From CAYRHN01 sp964424115 (GTDB taxonomy: Bacteria > Chloroflexota > Anaerolineae > Anaerolineales > Anaerolineaceae): a DNA stretch of 35,254 bases. Positions 14,604 through 21,256 of the stretch are shown piece after piece. The notes beneath the pieces were generated by a model. It ran no database searches. It was not told the DNA's origin and was given only the letters and a program-made list of their open reading frames with translations. The position numbers and the translations under genes were made by a program. Where the stretch lies: assembly GCA_964424115.1 (NCBI GenBank), contig CAYRHN010000026.1, forward strand, positions 1-35,254, in the 5' to 3' direction. Numbering within the stretch: position 1 is the stretch's first letter; every line of letters begins with the position of its first letter.

Positions 14604-15266
14604 ATGCAGAGGAAGATCACTGGGCTCAAGGTGCAAAAACGCAATCCCAACCGGGTGAACGTCTACCTGGACGGAGAATTTGCCTTCGGCCTGGCGCGCA
14701 TCGTGGCCGCCTGGCTGCAGGTGGGGCAGATCCTCGAAGACGAGAAGATCGCCGCCCTGCAAACCCAGGATGAGCACGAGGTGGCCTACCAGGCCGCCAT
14801 GCGCATCCTCGACCGCCGCCCGCACACCGCGGAAGAGATCCGCCGCAAGCTCCAGCCCAAGGGATACCAGCCGGAAACGGTGGATGCCGTGCTGGAGCGC
14901 CTGCGCCAGGCCGGACTGGTCTCGGATGGCCAGTTCGCCCGGGCCTGGATCGAGAACCGCAGCGCCTTCCGCCCCCGCAGCCACCGCGCCCTGGCCCTGG
15001 AACTGCGCCAGAAAGGGGTCGCCGACGAGGACATTCAAACCGCCCTGGAAGCCAGCGCGGACGAAGAAGAACTGGCCAACCAGGCCGCCGGGCGCTACGC
15101 CCGCCGCCTGGCCGGGCTGGACTGGCAGACCTTTCGCTTGAAGCTGGGCGGGCACCTGGCCCGGCGCGGCTTCAACTACGAGACCGCCAGCCAGGCCGTC
15201 CGCAAGGCCTGGGAAGACCTGCGCGCTTCCACGGCAGAAATTAATAATGGAACTAAGGAAGATTAA
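14604..15266 (+). CDS. recX: RecX regulatory protein
   Basis: RecX binds RecA filaments and limits recombinase activity. The 220-residue protein has the three tandem three-helix repeats of the family: residues about 55-95 (AMRILDRRPHTAEEIRRKLQPKGY), 95-150 (VLERLRQAGLVSDGQFARAWIENR, then RSHRALALELRQKGV) and 155-205. The N-terminal ITGLKVQKRNPNRVNVYLDGEFAFGL is the usual beta segment. The frame is open to 14553, but the ATG at 14604 starts the conserved N-terminus. No Shine-Dalgarno is present: a terminator-like hairpin ends just before it, so translation or read-through may be controlled. recA is not adjacent. It lies 6 bp upstream of rny and is probably co-transcribed. Confidence 0.93.
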   Translation: MQRKITGLKVQKRNPNRVNVYLDGEFAFGLARIVAAWLQVGQILEDEKIAALQTQDEHEVAYQAAMRILDRRPHTAEEIRRKLQPKGYQPETVDAVLERLRQAGLVSDGQFARAWIENRSAFRPRSHRALALELRQKGVADEDIQTALEASADEEELANQAAGRYARRLAGLDWQTFRLKLGGHLARRGFNYETASQAVRKAWEDLRASTAEINNGTKED

Positions 15267-15272
15267 AAAACC

Positions 15273-16802
15273 ATGGACCCGCTTGTACTGATCATTATCA
15301 TCGTCGCAGACCTGCTCATCCTGGGCGCGGTGGCATACTTTATCAGCCGCTCCACCGCTCAGCGCATCCAAAAGCAGGAAACCGACAAGGCCAGCGGCAT
15401 GATCGCTACCGCTCAAGAAAAGGCCCGGACGATCGAACTGGAAGCCAAGGATAAATCCATCCGCATCCAGCAGGAATCCGAATCAGATGCCGGCCGCCGC
15501 CGCGCCGAACTGGGGCGCGAGGAAGACCGCCTGCAGAAGCGCCGCTCCGAGCTGGATATGCGCGTGGAAAAGCTGGAACAGCGCGAGCAGTTGATCAACA
15601 AACGCCAGAGCGCGCTCGACCGCCGCTCGAACGAGATCGAAAAGATGGCTGCCCAGCAGCTGGTGGAATTGCAGCGCGTCTCCGAAATGAGCGTGGAAGA
15701 AGCCCGCGCCGTGCTGCTCAGCGAGGCCGAGAAGGAAGCCCGCTCCGATATGGCGCGCATCATCCGCCAGATCGAGGCCGAGGCCCGCTCCGAAGGCGAA
15801 AAACGCGCCCGCGAGATCATCGCCGACGCCGTCCAGCGCGTGGCTTCCGACCACGTCTCGGAGATCACCACCTCTGTCATCACCCTGCCCAACGAAGAGA
15901 TGAAAGGCCGCATCGTTGGCCGCAATGGGCGCAACATCCGCGCCTTCGAACAGGCCGCCGGAGTGGACGTGATCGTGGACGATACCCCCGAAGCCGTGAC
16001 CGTTTCCTGCTTCGACCCCGTCCGCCGCGAGGTGGCCCGCCGCGCCCTCAACCGCCTGATCCTGGATGGGCGCATCCACCCCGCCCACATTGAGAAGATC
16101 CTCTCCGACGAGCAGAAGCAGGTCGACAAGGACATTGTCGAGGCCGGCGAACAGGCCGCCTTCGATGCCGGCGTGGCCGGTCTGCATCCTGAGATCCTCA
16201 AGATGATGGGCCGCTTGAAATACCGCACCTCCTACGGGCAGAACCAGCTTTCGCACGCTGTGGAAGTCTCCCGCTTGGCCGCCATGATCGCCGCCGAACT
16301 GGGCGCCGCCGTGGAAGTCTGCAAGGCCGGCGCCCTGCTGCACGACCTGGGCAAGGCCATGGACCACAACGTGGAAGGCACGCACGCCACCCTGGGCGCC
16401 GAATTTGCCAAGCGCTACGGCGTGAACGCCCGCATCGTCAACTGCATCGCCTCGCACCACCATGAGACCGAGCAGGAGAGCGTGGAAGCCGTCATTGTTG
16501 AGGCCGCCGATGCCATCTCCGGCGCGCGCCCCGGCGCCCGCCGCGAAGACCTGGAGCAGTACCTCAAGCGCCTGCGCGCCCTGGAAGAGATCGCCAATTC
16601 CTACAAGGGCGTGGCCGGCAGCTACGCCATCCAGGCCGGGCGCGAAGTGCGCATCATCGTCCGCCCCGAGGATATCGACGACCTGGCCTCCACCCGCCTG
16701 GCGCGCGATATTGCCAAGAAGATCGAAGAGACCATGCAGTATCCCGGCCAGATCAAGGTGACCGTCATCCGCGAGACCCGCGCGGTGGATTACGCCAAAT
16801 AG
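15273..16802 (+). CDS. rny: ribonuclease Y
   Basis: RNase Y is a membrane-anchored endoribonuclease that starts mRNA decay. At 509 residues it has the standard order: one N-terminal membrane helix (about residues 3-24), a long charged coiled coil (about 35-190), a KH domain with the GRNGRN loop (about 208-275, LPNEEMKGRIVGRNGRNIRAFE), and an HD domain (about 325-420) with metal ligands in LLHDLGKA (H357, D358) and ASHHHE. The C-terminal domain ends in QIKVTVIRETRAVDYAK, the family's conserved finish. An AAGGAAGA site lies in the end of recX, so translation is coupled. A double hairpin follows the gene. It indicates Gram-positive-like RNA turnover. Confidence 0.98.
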   Translation: MDPLVLIIIIVADLLILGAVAYFISRSTAQRIQKQETDKASGMIATAQEKARTIELEAKDKSIRIQQESESDAGRRRAELGREEDRLQKRRSELDMRVEKLEQREQLINKRQSALDRRSNEIEKMAAQQLVELQRVSEMSVEEARAVLLSEAEKEARSDMARIIRQIEAEARSEGEKRAREIIADAVQRVASDHVSEITTSVITLPNEEMKGRIVGRNGRNIRAFEQAAGVDVIVDDTPEAVTVSCFDPVRREVARRALNRLILDGRIHPAHIEKILSDEQKQVDKDIVEAGEQAAFDAGVAGLHPEILKMMGRLKYRTSYGQNQLSHAVEVSRLAAMIAAELGAAVEVCKAGALLHDLGKAMDHNVEGTHATLGAEFAKRYGVNARIVNCIASHHHETEQESVEAVIVEAADAISGARPGARREDLEQYLKRLRALEEIANSYKGVAGSYAIQAGREVRIIVRPEDIDDLASTRLARDIAKKIEETMQYPGQIKVTVIRETRAVDYAK

Positions 16803-16810
16803 AACTGGCT

Positions 16811-16845
16811 TTTTTGTGGGAGGGCCATAGACCCTCCCACAAAAA
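16811..16845. terminator. bidirectional terminator after rny
   Basis: TTTTTGTGGGAGGG and CCCTCCCACAAAAA fold with a 7-nt loop. T-runs lie on both sides, so it can stop transcription from rny and from the convergent uspA gene. Confidence 0.8.
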
Positions 16846-16850
16846 TAAAA

Positions 16851-16881
16851 CAGAGGGCGGCTCCCACGGAGCCGCCCTCTG
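16851..16881 (-). terminator. terminator after the universal stress protein gene
   Basis: CAGAGGGCGGCTC and GAGCCGCCCTCTG pair perfectly around a 5-nt loop. On the minus strand it follows the uspA stop by 6 nt and leads into TTTTATTTTT. Confidence 0.8.
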
Positions 16882-16887
16882 TCTGTT

Positions 16888-17328
16888 TTACTCGGCCTTG
16901 ACCAGCAGCACCGGCGACTTGGCGCGTTTCGCCACCGCGTCGGTGATCGAAGACTGCATCCAGCCCAGCGGGCCGGATGAGACCTTGGTGGTCATCGCGA
17001 TCAGATCCGCGCCGTGCTCCTCGGCATACTCCAGGATCGCGTCGGGGATCGTCCCCGTGCTGCGTACCACCTCCGCCGTTACCTCGAAACCCGCCTTCTT
17101 CAATTCTTCTGCATAACCGCTCAGGTATTTGCAGGCTTCGCTCTCCAGGCTATCCAGGACCGTCTCTGCCAGTTCGGGGTCGCGCAGCATGAAATCATAA
17201 TGCGGATAGGTGACCACGCAGATCAGATCGATCTTGGCCCCAATACAGCGCACCAGTTCCTCCACATAAGGGATCACTTTGGCAGTGCGTTCCGAGCCGT
17301 CCAGGGGAATTAATACTTTTTTATACAT
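16888..17328 (-). CDS. universal stress protein, UspA family
   Basis: This 146-residue single-domain Usp protein starts with MYKKVLIPLDGSERTAKV, with D in the nucleotide-binding loop, and ends with the strand SPVLLVKAE. The usual ATP-binding run G-x2-G-x9-G-(S/T) is only partly kept (SSGPLGWMQSSITDAV): the last glycine is missing, so ATP binding is uncertain. Such proteins help survival under starvation and stress. The frame is open to an ATG at 17340, but the ATG at 17328 has GGAGGG upstream. It is encoded 14 bp downstream of the MFS exporter gene on the same strand and may share its transcript. Confidence 0.93.
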   Translation of the reverse strand: MYKKVLIPLDGSERTAKVIPYVEELVRCIGAKIDLICVVTYPHYDFMLRDPELAETVLDSLESEACKYLSGYAEELKKAGFEVTAEVVRSTGTIPDAILEYAEEHGADLIAMTTKVSSGPLGWMQSSITDAVAKRAKSPVLLVKAE

Positions 17329-17342
17329 GGCGCCCTCCATAA

Positions 17343-19010
17343 TTATTCTACCACCGCAACGACTTCCGATTTACGTTTGGGCGGGTTGGGAATGAAGAGT
17401 GAGCTGGCCGCTCCCAGCAGCACAAAGATGCTGGCTATCATCCCGGCCGACCGGGCCGCGTCCAAAAAGGCGTTCTTGAACACCAGATCCAGCTGGTCGG
17501 TAAGCTCCTTGCTCACCGCTCCCGTAGGCGCGCCGGAAAGGTCGATCCCGCCCTCGCCGCCGCCACCTTTTTCCAGTCCCTGCACGATCGCCGCCTTGGC
17601 AACAGGCGGCAGCCCCTGCACGCTATCCAGCCCCGTGCGAACTGAACTTGCCAGGGTGGTAGCCAGAATGGCGCCGATGATGGCAATCCCCATGGCTGCG
17701 CCCACCTGGCGGATAGTATTATTGGCGCCCGAGCCGGAACCCAGCCGGTCTCTTGGTACCTCGCTCAGCACCACGTTGGTCAACTGGGCAATGGCCAACC
17801 CCACCCCCAATCCGTACAGCAGCAGGATGGCAATGACCGTCCCCTGGTTGAGATCGAGGGAGAGGGATTGCGAAAGCAGGAAGATCGACAACGCCTCGAT
17901 CAACATTCCGCTCGTCACCACCCACTTCGGACCAAAGCGGGCTGAGAGCAGCCCCGCCACCGGCGCAACGAAGAGGGTCAGGATGGCAAAGGGCAAGAAG
18001 GTCAGCCCGGTCTGGAAGGCAGTATAGCCCAGAGCCCCCTGCAGGAAGAGCGAGAGAACAAAGATCACCCCAAACTCGCCCAACGCCACGATCGCCACCG
18101 TGATCAATCCAAAGCGAAAGCCGCGGAAACGCAAAAGGGTGAAATCGAAGACGGGGTCGCCGCCGCGTCGCGACAGGCGCAGTTCCCACAACACAAAGCC
18201 GGTCAGCGCCAGGATACCCACCAGGAAACTGACGGGGGTGATCGAGATGCCGCTGAACGGCCAGGTGAAACTGCCCAGCGTGAAGGGCTGCTTGGGCGCC
18301 CACCAGCCGTAGGTCTGGCCTTCGATCAAGCCAAATACAATGCCCCCGATCCCCAGCCCCACCAGGATGATCCCCGGCACGTCGAATTTCAGCCGCCCTT
18401 TGCGCTCCACCGATTCCTGCACAACAAAGATCGCGCCCAGGATGGCCGCCAGGCCGATCGGCACGTTGATGTAGAAGGCCCAGCGCCAGGAAGCGTTGGT
18501 GGTCAGGAAACCGCCCAGCAGCGGCCCCAGCGCAGCCGCTGCCCCGGCAACAGCGCCCCACACCCCAAACGCCACCCCGCGGAAGCGCCCGGTGAAGGTG
18601 GCCGAGATGATCGAAAGGGTGGAAGGCGAAGTCATCGCCGCGCCCAGCCCCTGCAAGGCGCGTGCCGCGATCAAGGCGCCAATGCTCCCCGCAGCACCGG
18701 CCAGCACTGAACCGAGGATGAAAACCCCCACCCCGGCGACAAAGAGCGCCCGCCGCCCGATCTGATCGCCAATGCGGCCAAACGTGACGATCAGCGCAGC
18801 GTAGATCAGCGAATAGATCGAGCTGACCCATTCCACGTCTTTCAAAGAAGCCCCCAGGTCCTTGCGGATCGAGGGGATGGCCACGTTGACGATCGTGCCG
18901 TCAATGATCACGATCGCCAGCCCCAGGCCAAGCACCAACAAAGACCACCACTGGCGGCGGGTGGGCCGGTCAGTGGCAACAGCAGATTGAGAAATAGAAG
19001 TTGCAGACAT
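17343..19010 (-). CDS. MFS drug exporter, DHA2 (EmrB/QacA) family
   Basis: This 555-residue transporter has the 14 membrane segments of the DHA2 family, proton-driven exporters of hydrophobic drugs and toxic compounds. Motif A-like GRIGDQIGRRALF follows segment 2, LVLGLGLAIVIIDGTIVNVAIPSI is the family's first segment (D in segment 1), and ALQGLGAAMTSPSTLSII is the antiporter motif region. The ATG at 19010 is preferred to the far upstream frame: AAAAAGGAT precedes it, and a promoter lies 35 nt upstream. A long loop near the C-terminus (about residues 475-510) is rich in Gly. Expression is probably controlled by a TetR-family repressor at the operator in the promoter spacer. No such regulator gene is present nearby. 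Confidence 0.94.
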   Translation of the reverse strand: MSATSISQSAVATDRPTRRQWWSLLVLGLGLAIVIIDGTIVNVAIPSIRKDLGASLKDVEWVSSIYSLIYAALIVTFGRIGDQIGRRALFVAGVGVFILGSVLAGAAGSIGALIAARALQGLGAAMTSPSTLSIISATFTGRFRGVAFGVWGAVAGAAAALGPLLGGFLTTNASWRWAFYINVPIGLAAILGAIFVVQESVERKGRLKFDVPGIILVGLGIGGIVFGLIEGQTYGWWAPKQPFTLGSFTWPFSGISITPVSFLVGILALTGFVLWELRLSRRGGDPVFDFTLLRFRGFRFGLITVAIVALGEFGVIFVLSLFLQGALGYTAFQTGLTFLPFAILTLFVAPVAGLLSARFGPKWVVTSGMLIEALSIFLLSQSLSLDLNQGTVIAILLLYGLGVGLAIAQLTNVVLSEVPRDRLGSGSGANNTIRQVGAAMGIAIIGAILATTLASSVRTGLDSVQGLPPVAKAAIVQGLEKGGGGEGGIDLSGAPTGAVSKELTDQLDLVFKNAFLDAARSAGMIASIFVLLGAASSLFIPNPPKRKSEVVAVVE

Positions 19011-19044
19011 AAAAGATCTATCCTTTTTAGATAAAGATAGTCTT

Positions 19045-19073
19045 ATTATATTACCGACCGGTAAGTAAATCAA
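19045..19073 (-). promoter_or_regulatory. promoter of the MFS exporter gene
   Basis: On the minus strand, TTGATT (19073-19068), exactly 17 nt, then TATAAT (19050-19045). The gene's ATG lies 34 nt downstream of the -10 box. Confidence 0.85.
19051..19064. promoter_or_regulatory. TetR-type operator in the promoter spacer
   Basis: TTACCGACCGGTAA is a 14-bp palindrome of the kind bound by TetR-family repressors. It fills the spacer between the -35 and -10 boxes, so a bound repressor would block polymerase directly. Confidence 0.75.
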
Positions 19074-19105
19074 GTGCCAATATCCCCCCTCGCGGGCAAT
19101 CCGGT

Positions 19106-19315
19106 CTAAAGTGCTACCAGATGGTAGCCCAATTCCGCCGCGGCGCGGACGATCTCCTCCTGGCTGATCCGTTCCGGGTCGTACTCCACTTCCATCTGCT
19201 GCTTATGATAGCTGGCACGCACGCGCCGGATGCCCGGCAGATCGTCCTCCAGCCCCTCCAGCGTCATGGCGCAGTTGGGGCAGTGCATATCCTCCACCTT
19301 GAAGGTCACTTTCAT
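19106..19315 (-). CDS. HMA-domain metal chaperone
   Basis: This 69-residue protein is a single heavy-metal-associated (HMA) domain of the CopZ/Atx1 type that carries Cu(I) in the cytoplasm. The fold is complete: MKVTFKVEDMHCPNCAMTLEG, where M-x-C-x2-C (C13, C16) is the metal site, followed by the second helix and a final strand. It lies 8 bp downstream of the SafE-cupredoxin gene in the same direction and is surely co-transcribed. It probably hands copper to or from that membrane protein. It differs clearly from the second HMA protein at 20918, so it is a specialised partner and not a recent copy. Confidence 0.92.
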   Translation of the reverse strand: MKVTFKVEDMHCPNCAMTLEGLEDDLPGIRRVRASYHKQQMEVEYDPERISQEEIVRAAAELGYHLVAL

Positions 19316-19323
19316 CCTGCCTC

Positions 19324-20367
19324 CTACTGGAAAATGATCTGCCCGGTGTACATGCCCATCGAGCAGCTGAAGGCCATCACCGTGCCGGGCGCCTGGGGCG
19401 GGATCTGCACTGTCTCCTGCCCGGTGGCCGGGAGCACCTTCTCCACGTTCAACGAAGGGATGACGAAGGCACGCGAGCAGGACTGCGTCCGGTCGGTTAC
19501 CAGGGTCAGCGTGACCGCCTTATTGGCCGGCGCGTTCAGCACCGCAGGCGAATAGCCGTTGTTGAGCACATTGATCGTCAGTTGGTCGCTGGCCGGGGCC
19601 GGAGCCGCGGCTGCCTGGTCACCGCCGCTCAGGGCGCGGAACAGGTTGGTAAAGGAGATAGGCGAACCGGCCAGGTTCAACCCGCTTTCGATCGTCACCA
19701 GCGCCAGGATCAGCACCACCGCTGCCACAAAACGGGTGAACCCCGCTTGCAGCCGTTGCCCCAGCTTCATCGTCAGGTACGAGGCGGCAAAGAAGAGCGG
19801 GCTGGAGCCCAGCACAAAGGCGAACAGGATCGCCGCGCCTTCCAGCGGGTTGGCCGTGCCGATCGCCAGCGCCATCATCGCCTGGGTCACCCCGCAGGGG
19901 ATGAAGATGGTCATCGCACCCAGCAGCAGCGGGGTAACGGAATCCGCGCCATTCTTGGCCCGGCGGCGCATGTAGCGGGTCAGGAAGGCCGGCGGCTCAA
20001 AGGCGAAATAGCGGAAGATGGGGTGCACATTGAACATGCGCAGGGCATTGCCCACCATGAAGATGCCGATGACGATCAAAAGCGCGGCGCGCATCCCGGC
20101 GGAAAGCTGGAAGACCGAGCCCAACGCGCCCAGCAGAAAGCCCAGCAGGGTATACATCACCAGCTTGGCCAGCAGGAAGAGCAGGATCGGTTTGGCCAGG
20201 GCCGGGCGCGGGGCGGCCGGGCCGCCTTTCGTTTTCACCGGTTGGCCGGCCAGGTCTTTCTCGATCTGCGCGGCCAGCGAACTGGCCAGCAGGCCCCCCT
20301 GGACGGCCAGGCAGGAGAGGCCTCCTGTGGTCAGGCCGGTGATAAAAGCGGCAAATACATTCAACAT
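19324..20367 (-). CDS. SafE/UreH-like membrane protein with C-terminal cupredoxin-like domain
   Basis: This 347-residue protein combines a six- to seven-segment membrane domain (about residues 1-245) of the sulfite-exporter TauE/SafE or UreH_2 group with a tail of about 90 residues (about 258-347). The tail resembles a cupredoxin-like domain: beta-strands with C in RTQSCSRAFVIP and the metal-site-like FSCSMGMYTGQIIF. Cysteines inside the membrane domain (GLSCLAVQGG, IFIPCGVTQAMM) recall DsbD/CcdA-like transporters. With the adjacent HMA chaperone and csoR-copZ-copA, it is likely copper-related: export, or delivery to extracytoplasmic enzymes. The ATG at 20367 has GGAG upstream; an ATG at 20379 is an alternative. 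This reading of substrate is inference from context. Confidence 0.85.
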   Translation of the reverse strand: MLNVFAAFITGLTTGGLSCLAVQGGLLASSLAAQIEKDLAGQPVKTKGGPAAPRPALAKPILLFLLAKLVMYTLLGFLLGALGSVFQLSAGMRAALLIVIGIFMVGNALRMFNVHPIFRYFAFEPPAFLTRYMRRRAKNGADSVTPLLLGAMTIFIPCGVTQAMMALAIGTANPLEGAAILFAFVLGSSPLFFAASYLTMKLGQRLQAGFTRFVAAVVLILALVTIESGLNLAGSPISFTNLFRALSGGDQAAAAPAPASDQLTINVLNNGYSPAVLNAPANKAVTLTLVTDRTQSCSRAFVIPSLNVEKVLPATGQETVQIPPQAPGTVMAFSCSMGMYTGQIIFQ

Positions 20368-20403
20368 GGGCAGCTCCATAAATTGGACAAAAATAGTGGT
20401 TTT

Positions 20404-20409
20404 ATTATA
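20404..20409 (-). promoter_or_regulatory. -10 box of the SafE-HMA operon
   Basis: TATAAT on the minus strand, 36 nt upstream of the ATG at 20367. The -35 region is poor, which suggests control by an activator or by copper-dependent derepression. Confidence 0.5.
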
Positions 20410-20437
20410 GCCTCCTCATATTAGAAAAACATGAATT

Positions 20438-20473
20438 GGGGTGTATTTTCCTGCGAAGCGGAAAATATAACCC
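20438..20473. repeat. imperfect palindrome in the divergent copper promoter region
   Basis: GGGTGTATTTTCC and GGAAAATATAACCC flank TGCGAAGC. It resembles the hairpin at 5588-5618 (GGGTGTTTTC...GGAAAAACACCC). It could be a repeat or a regulatory dyad between the two copper operons. Confidence 0.5.
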
Positions 20474-20485
20474 GAAACTCATCTC

Positions 20486-20514
20486 TTGACTTAATTGGAT
20501 AATTTTAGTATTAT
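20486..20514 (+). promoter_or_regulatory. csoR-copZ-copA promoter
   Basis: TTGACT (20486-20491), 17 nt, then TATTAT (20509-20514). Its start would fall within the CsoR-type operator just downstream. Confidence 0.85.
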
Positions 20515-20519
20515 TTATC

Positions 20520-20546
20520 TACCCCCACCCCCCAGGGGGAGGGGTA
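20520..20546. promoter_or_regulatory. CsoR-type copper operator
   Basis: A 27-bp GC-rich inverted repeat runs from TACCCC at the left to GGGGTA at the right, with C-tract and G-tract arms meeting at CCCAGGG. This is the form of known CsoR operators. It lies 6 bp after the -10 box and just before the csoR ribosome binding site, so CsoR would repress its own operon until Cu(I) binds. Confidence 0.85.
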
Positions 20547-20558
20547 AGGAGCAAGGAT

Positions 20559-20834
20559 ATGTCACACGATCACCAGGATACCCTCCAACGCTTGAAGACC
20601 GCCGAAGGCCATTTGCGCGGCATCCAGCGCATGCTTGAAGAAGACGCCTACTGCATTGATGTCATCCGCCAGATCCAGGCCGTCCAATCGTCCCTGAATA
20701 AGATCAGCGCGCAGATCCTCGAAGGTCACCTGCATTCCTGCCTGATCACCGCCGTGCGCGGCGAAGACCCCGCTGAGCGCGAGCGCGTGCTCAAAGAGAT
20801 CGCCGAGGTCTTCGACGCCGCCACAAAAGTTTAA
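20559..20834 (+). CDS. csoR: copper-sensing repressor CsoR
   Basis: This 91-residue all-helical regulator binds DNA as a tetramer and releases it on Cu(I) binding. The copper ligands of the family are all present with correct spacing: C32 (in AYCIDVIRQIQAV), H57 and C61 (HLHSC). The N-terminal RLKTAEGHLRGIQRMLEED is typical of the CsoR/FrmR family. The C-H-C pattern supports copper over nickel or formaldehyde. An AAGGAG site lies 7 nt before the ATG. It heads the plus-strand csoR-copZ-copA genes and is divergent from the SafE-HMA pair. The operator upstream fits autoregulation. Confidence 0.95.
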   Translation: MSHDHQDTLQRLKTAEGHLRGIQRMLEEDAYCIDVIRQIQAVQSSLNKISAQILEGHLHSCLITAVRGEDPAERERVLKEIAEVFDAATKV

Positions 20835-20917
20835 GACCCAAGCGCCCAGTTGCAAGAAAAAACACCGGGCGGCTTTGCGTCTAATCCATTCAAATGAATT
20901 TCAATAAGGAGAAAACC

Positions 20918-21124
20918 ATGAAAACCGTAACCTATTCCGTTCCCAACATCAACTGCGGACATTGCGTCCACACCATCCAGACCGAATTGAGCGAGCTGGA
21001 CGGCGTCAAACAGGTCACTGCCAACGCCCAGACCAAACAGGTCACCGTCGCCTTCGATGCCCCCGCCAGTGAGGAATCCATCCAGGCCCTGCTCAAAGAG
21101 ATCAACTACCCCGTCGCGGCCTGA
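20918..21124 (+). CDS. copZ: copper chaperone CopZ
   Basis: This 68-residue HMA-domain protein delivers Cu(I) to the P-type ATPase. The metal site is C-G-H-C in VPNINCGHCVHTIQ (the usual preceding Met is Ile-Asn), followed by a helix and a strand pattern complete for the fold (ELDGVKQVTANAQTKQVTVAFD). The ATG at 20918 has an AATAAGGAG site; an in-frame ATG at 20894 is less likely. It lies between csoR and copA, so it shares the copper-regulated transcript, although a 132-bp repeat-rich gap separates it from copA. Confidence 0.94.
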   Translation: MKTVTYSVPNINCGHCVHTIQTELSELDGVKQVTANAQTKQVTVAFDAPASEESIQALLKEINYPVAA

Positions 21125-21145
21125 AAATTCTACCGCCATACCCCC

Positions 21146-21222
21146 GCGGGCACTTAGACGCCAGGTGGTTAAGCAAGCCTTTCAGCTTATCCTCTTGCTG
21201 AACCTTCGCGTCTTGGCGGTTC
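21146..21222. repeat. dispersed inverted-arm intergenic repeat
   Basis: CTTAGACGCCAGGTGGTTAA at the left is mirrored by CCTTCGCGTCTTGGCGGTT at the right, and GGTTAAGCAAG pairs with CTTGCTGAACC with one mismatch. It lies inside the copZ-copA gap. Confidence 0.55.
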
Positions 21223-21256
21223 AAATTACTCGTCAATCGCTAATCGTCAATCCAAA

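Noticed and set aside
14469..15416. Long minus-strand ORF (315 codons) opposite recX
   Set aside because: It is an antisense shadow caused by strong G/C third-position bias. recX on the other strand has clear domains, while this frame is low-complexity Gly/Ala/Asp.
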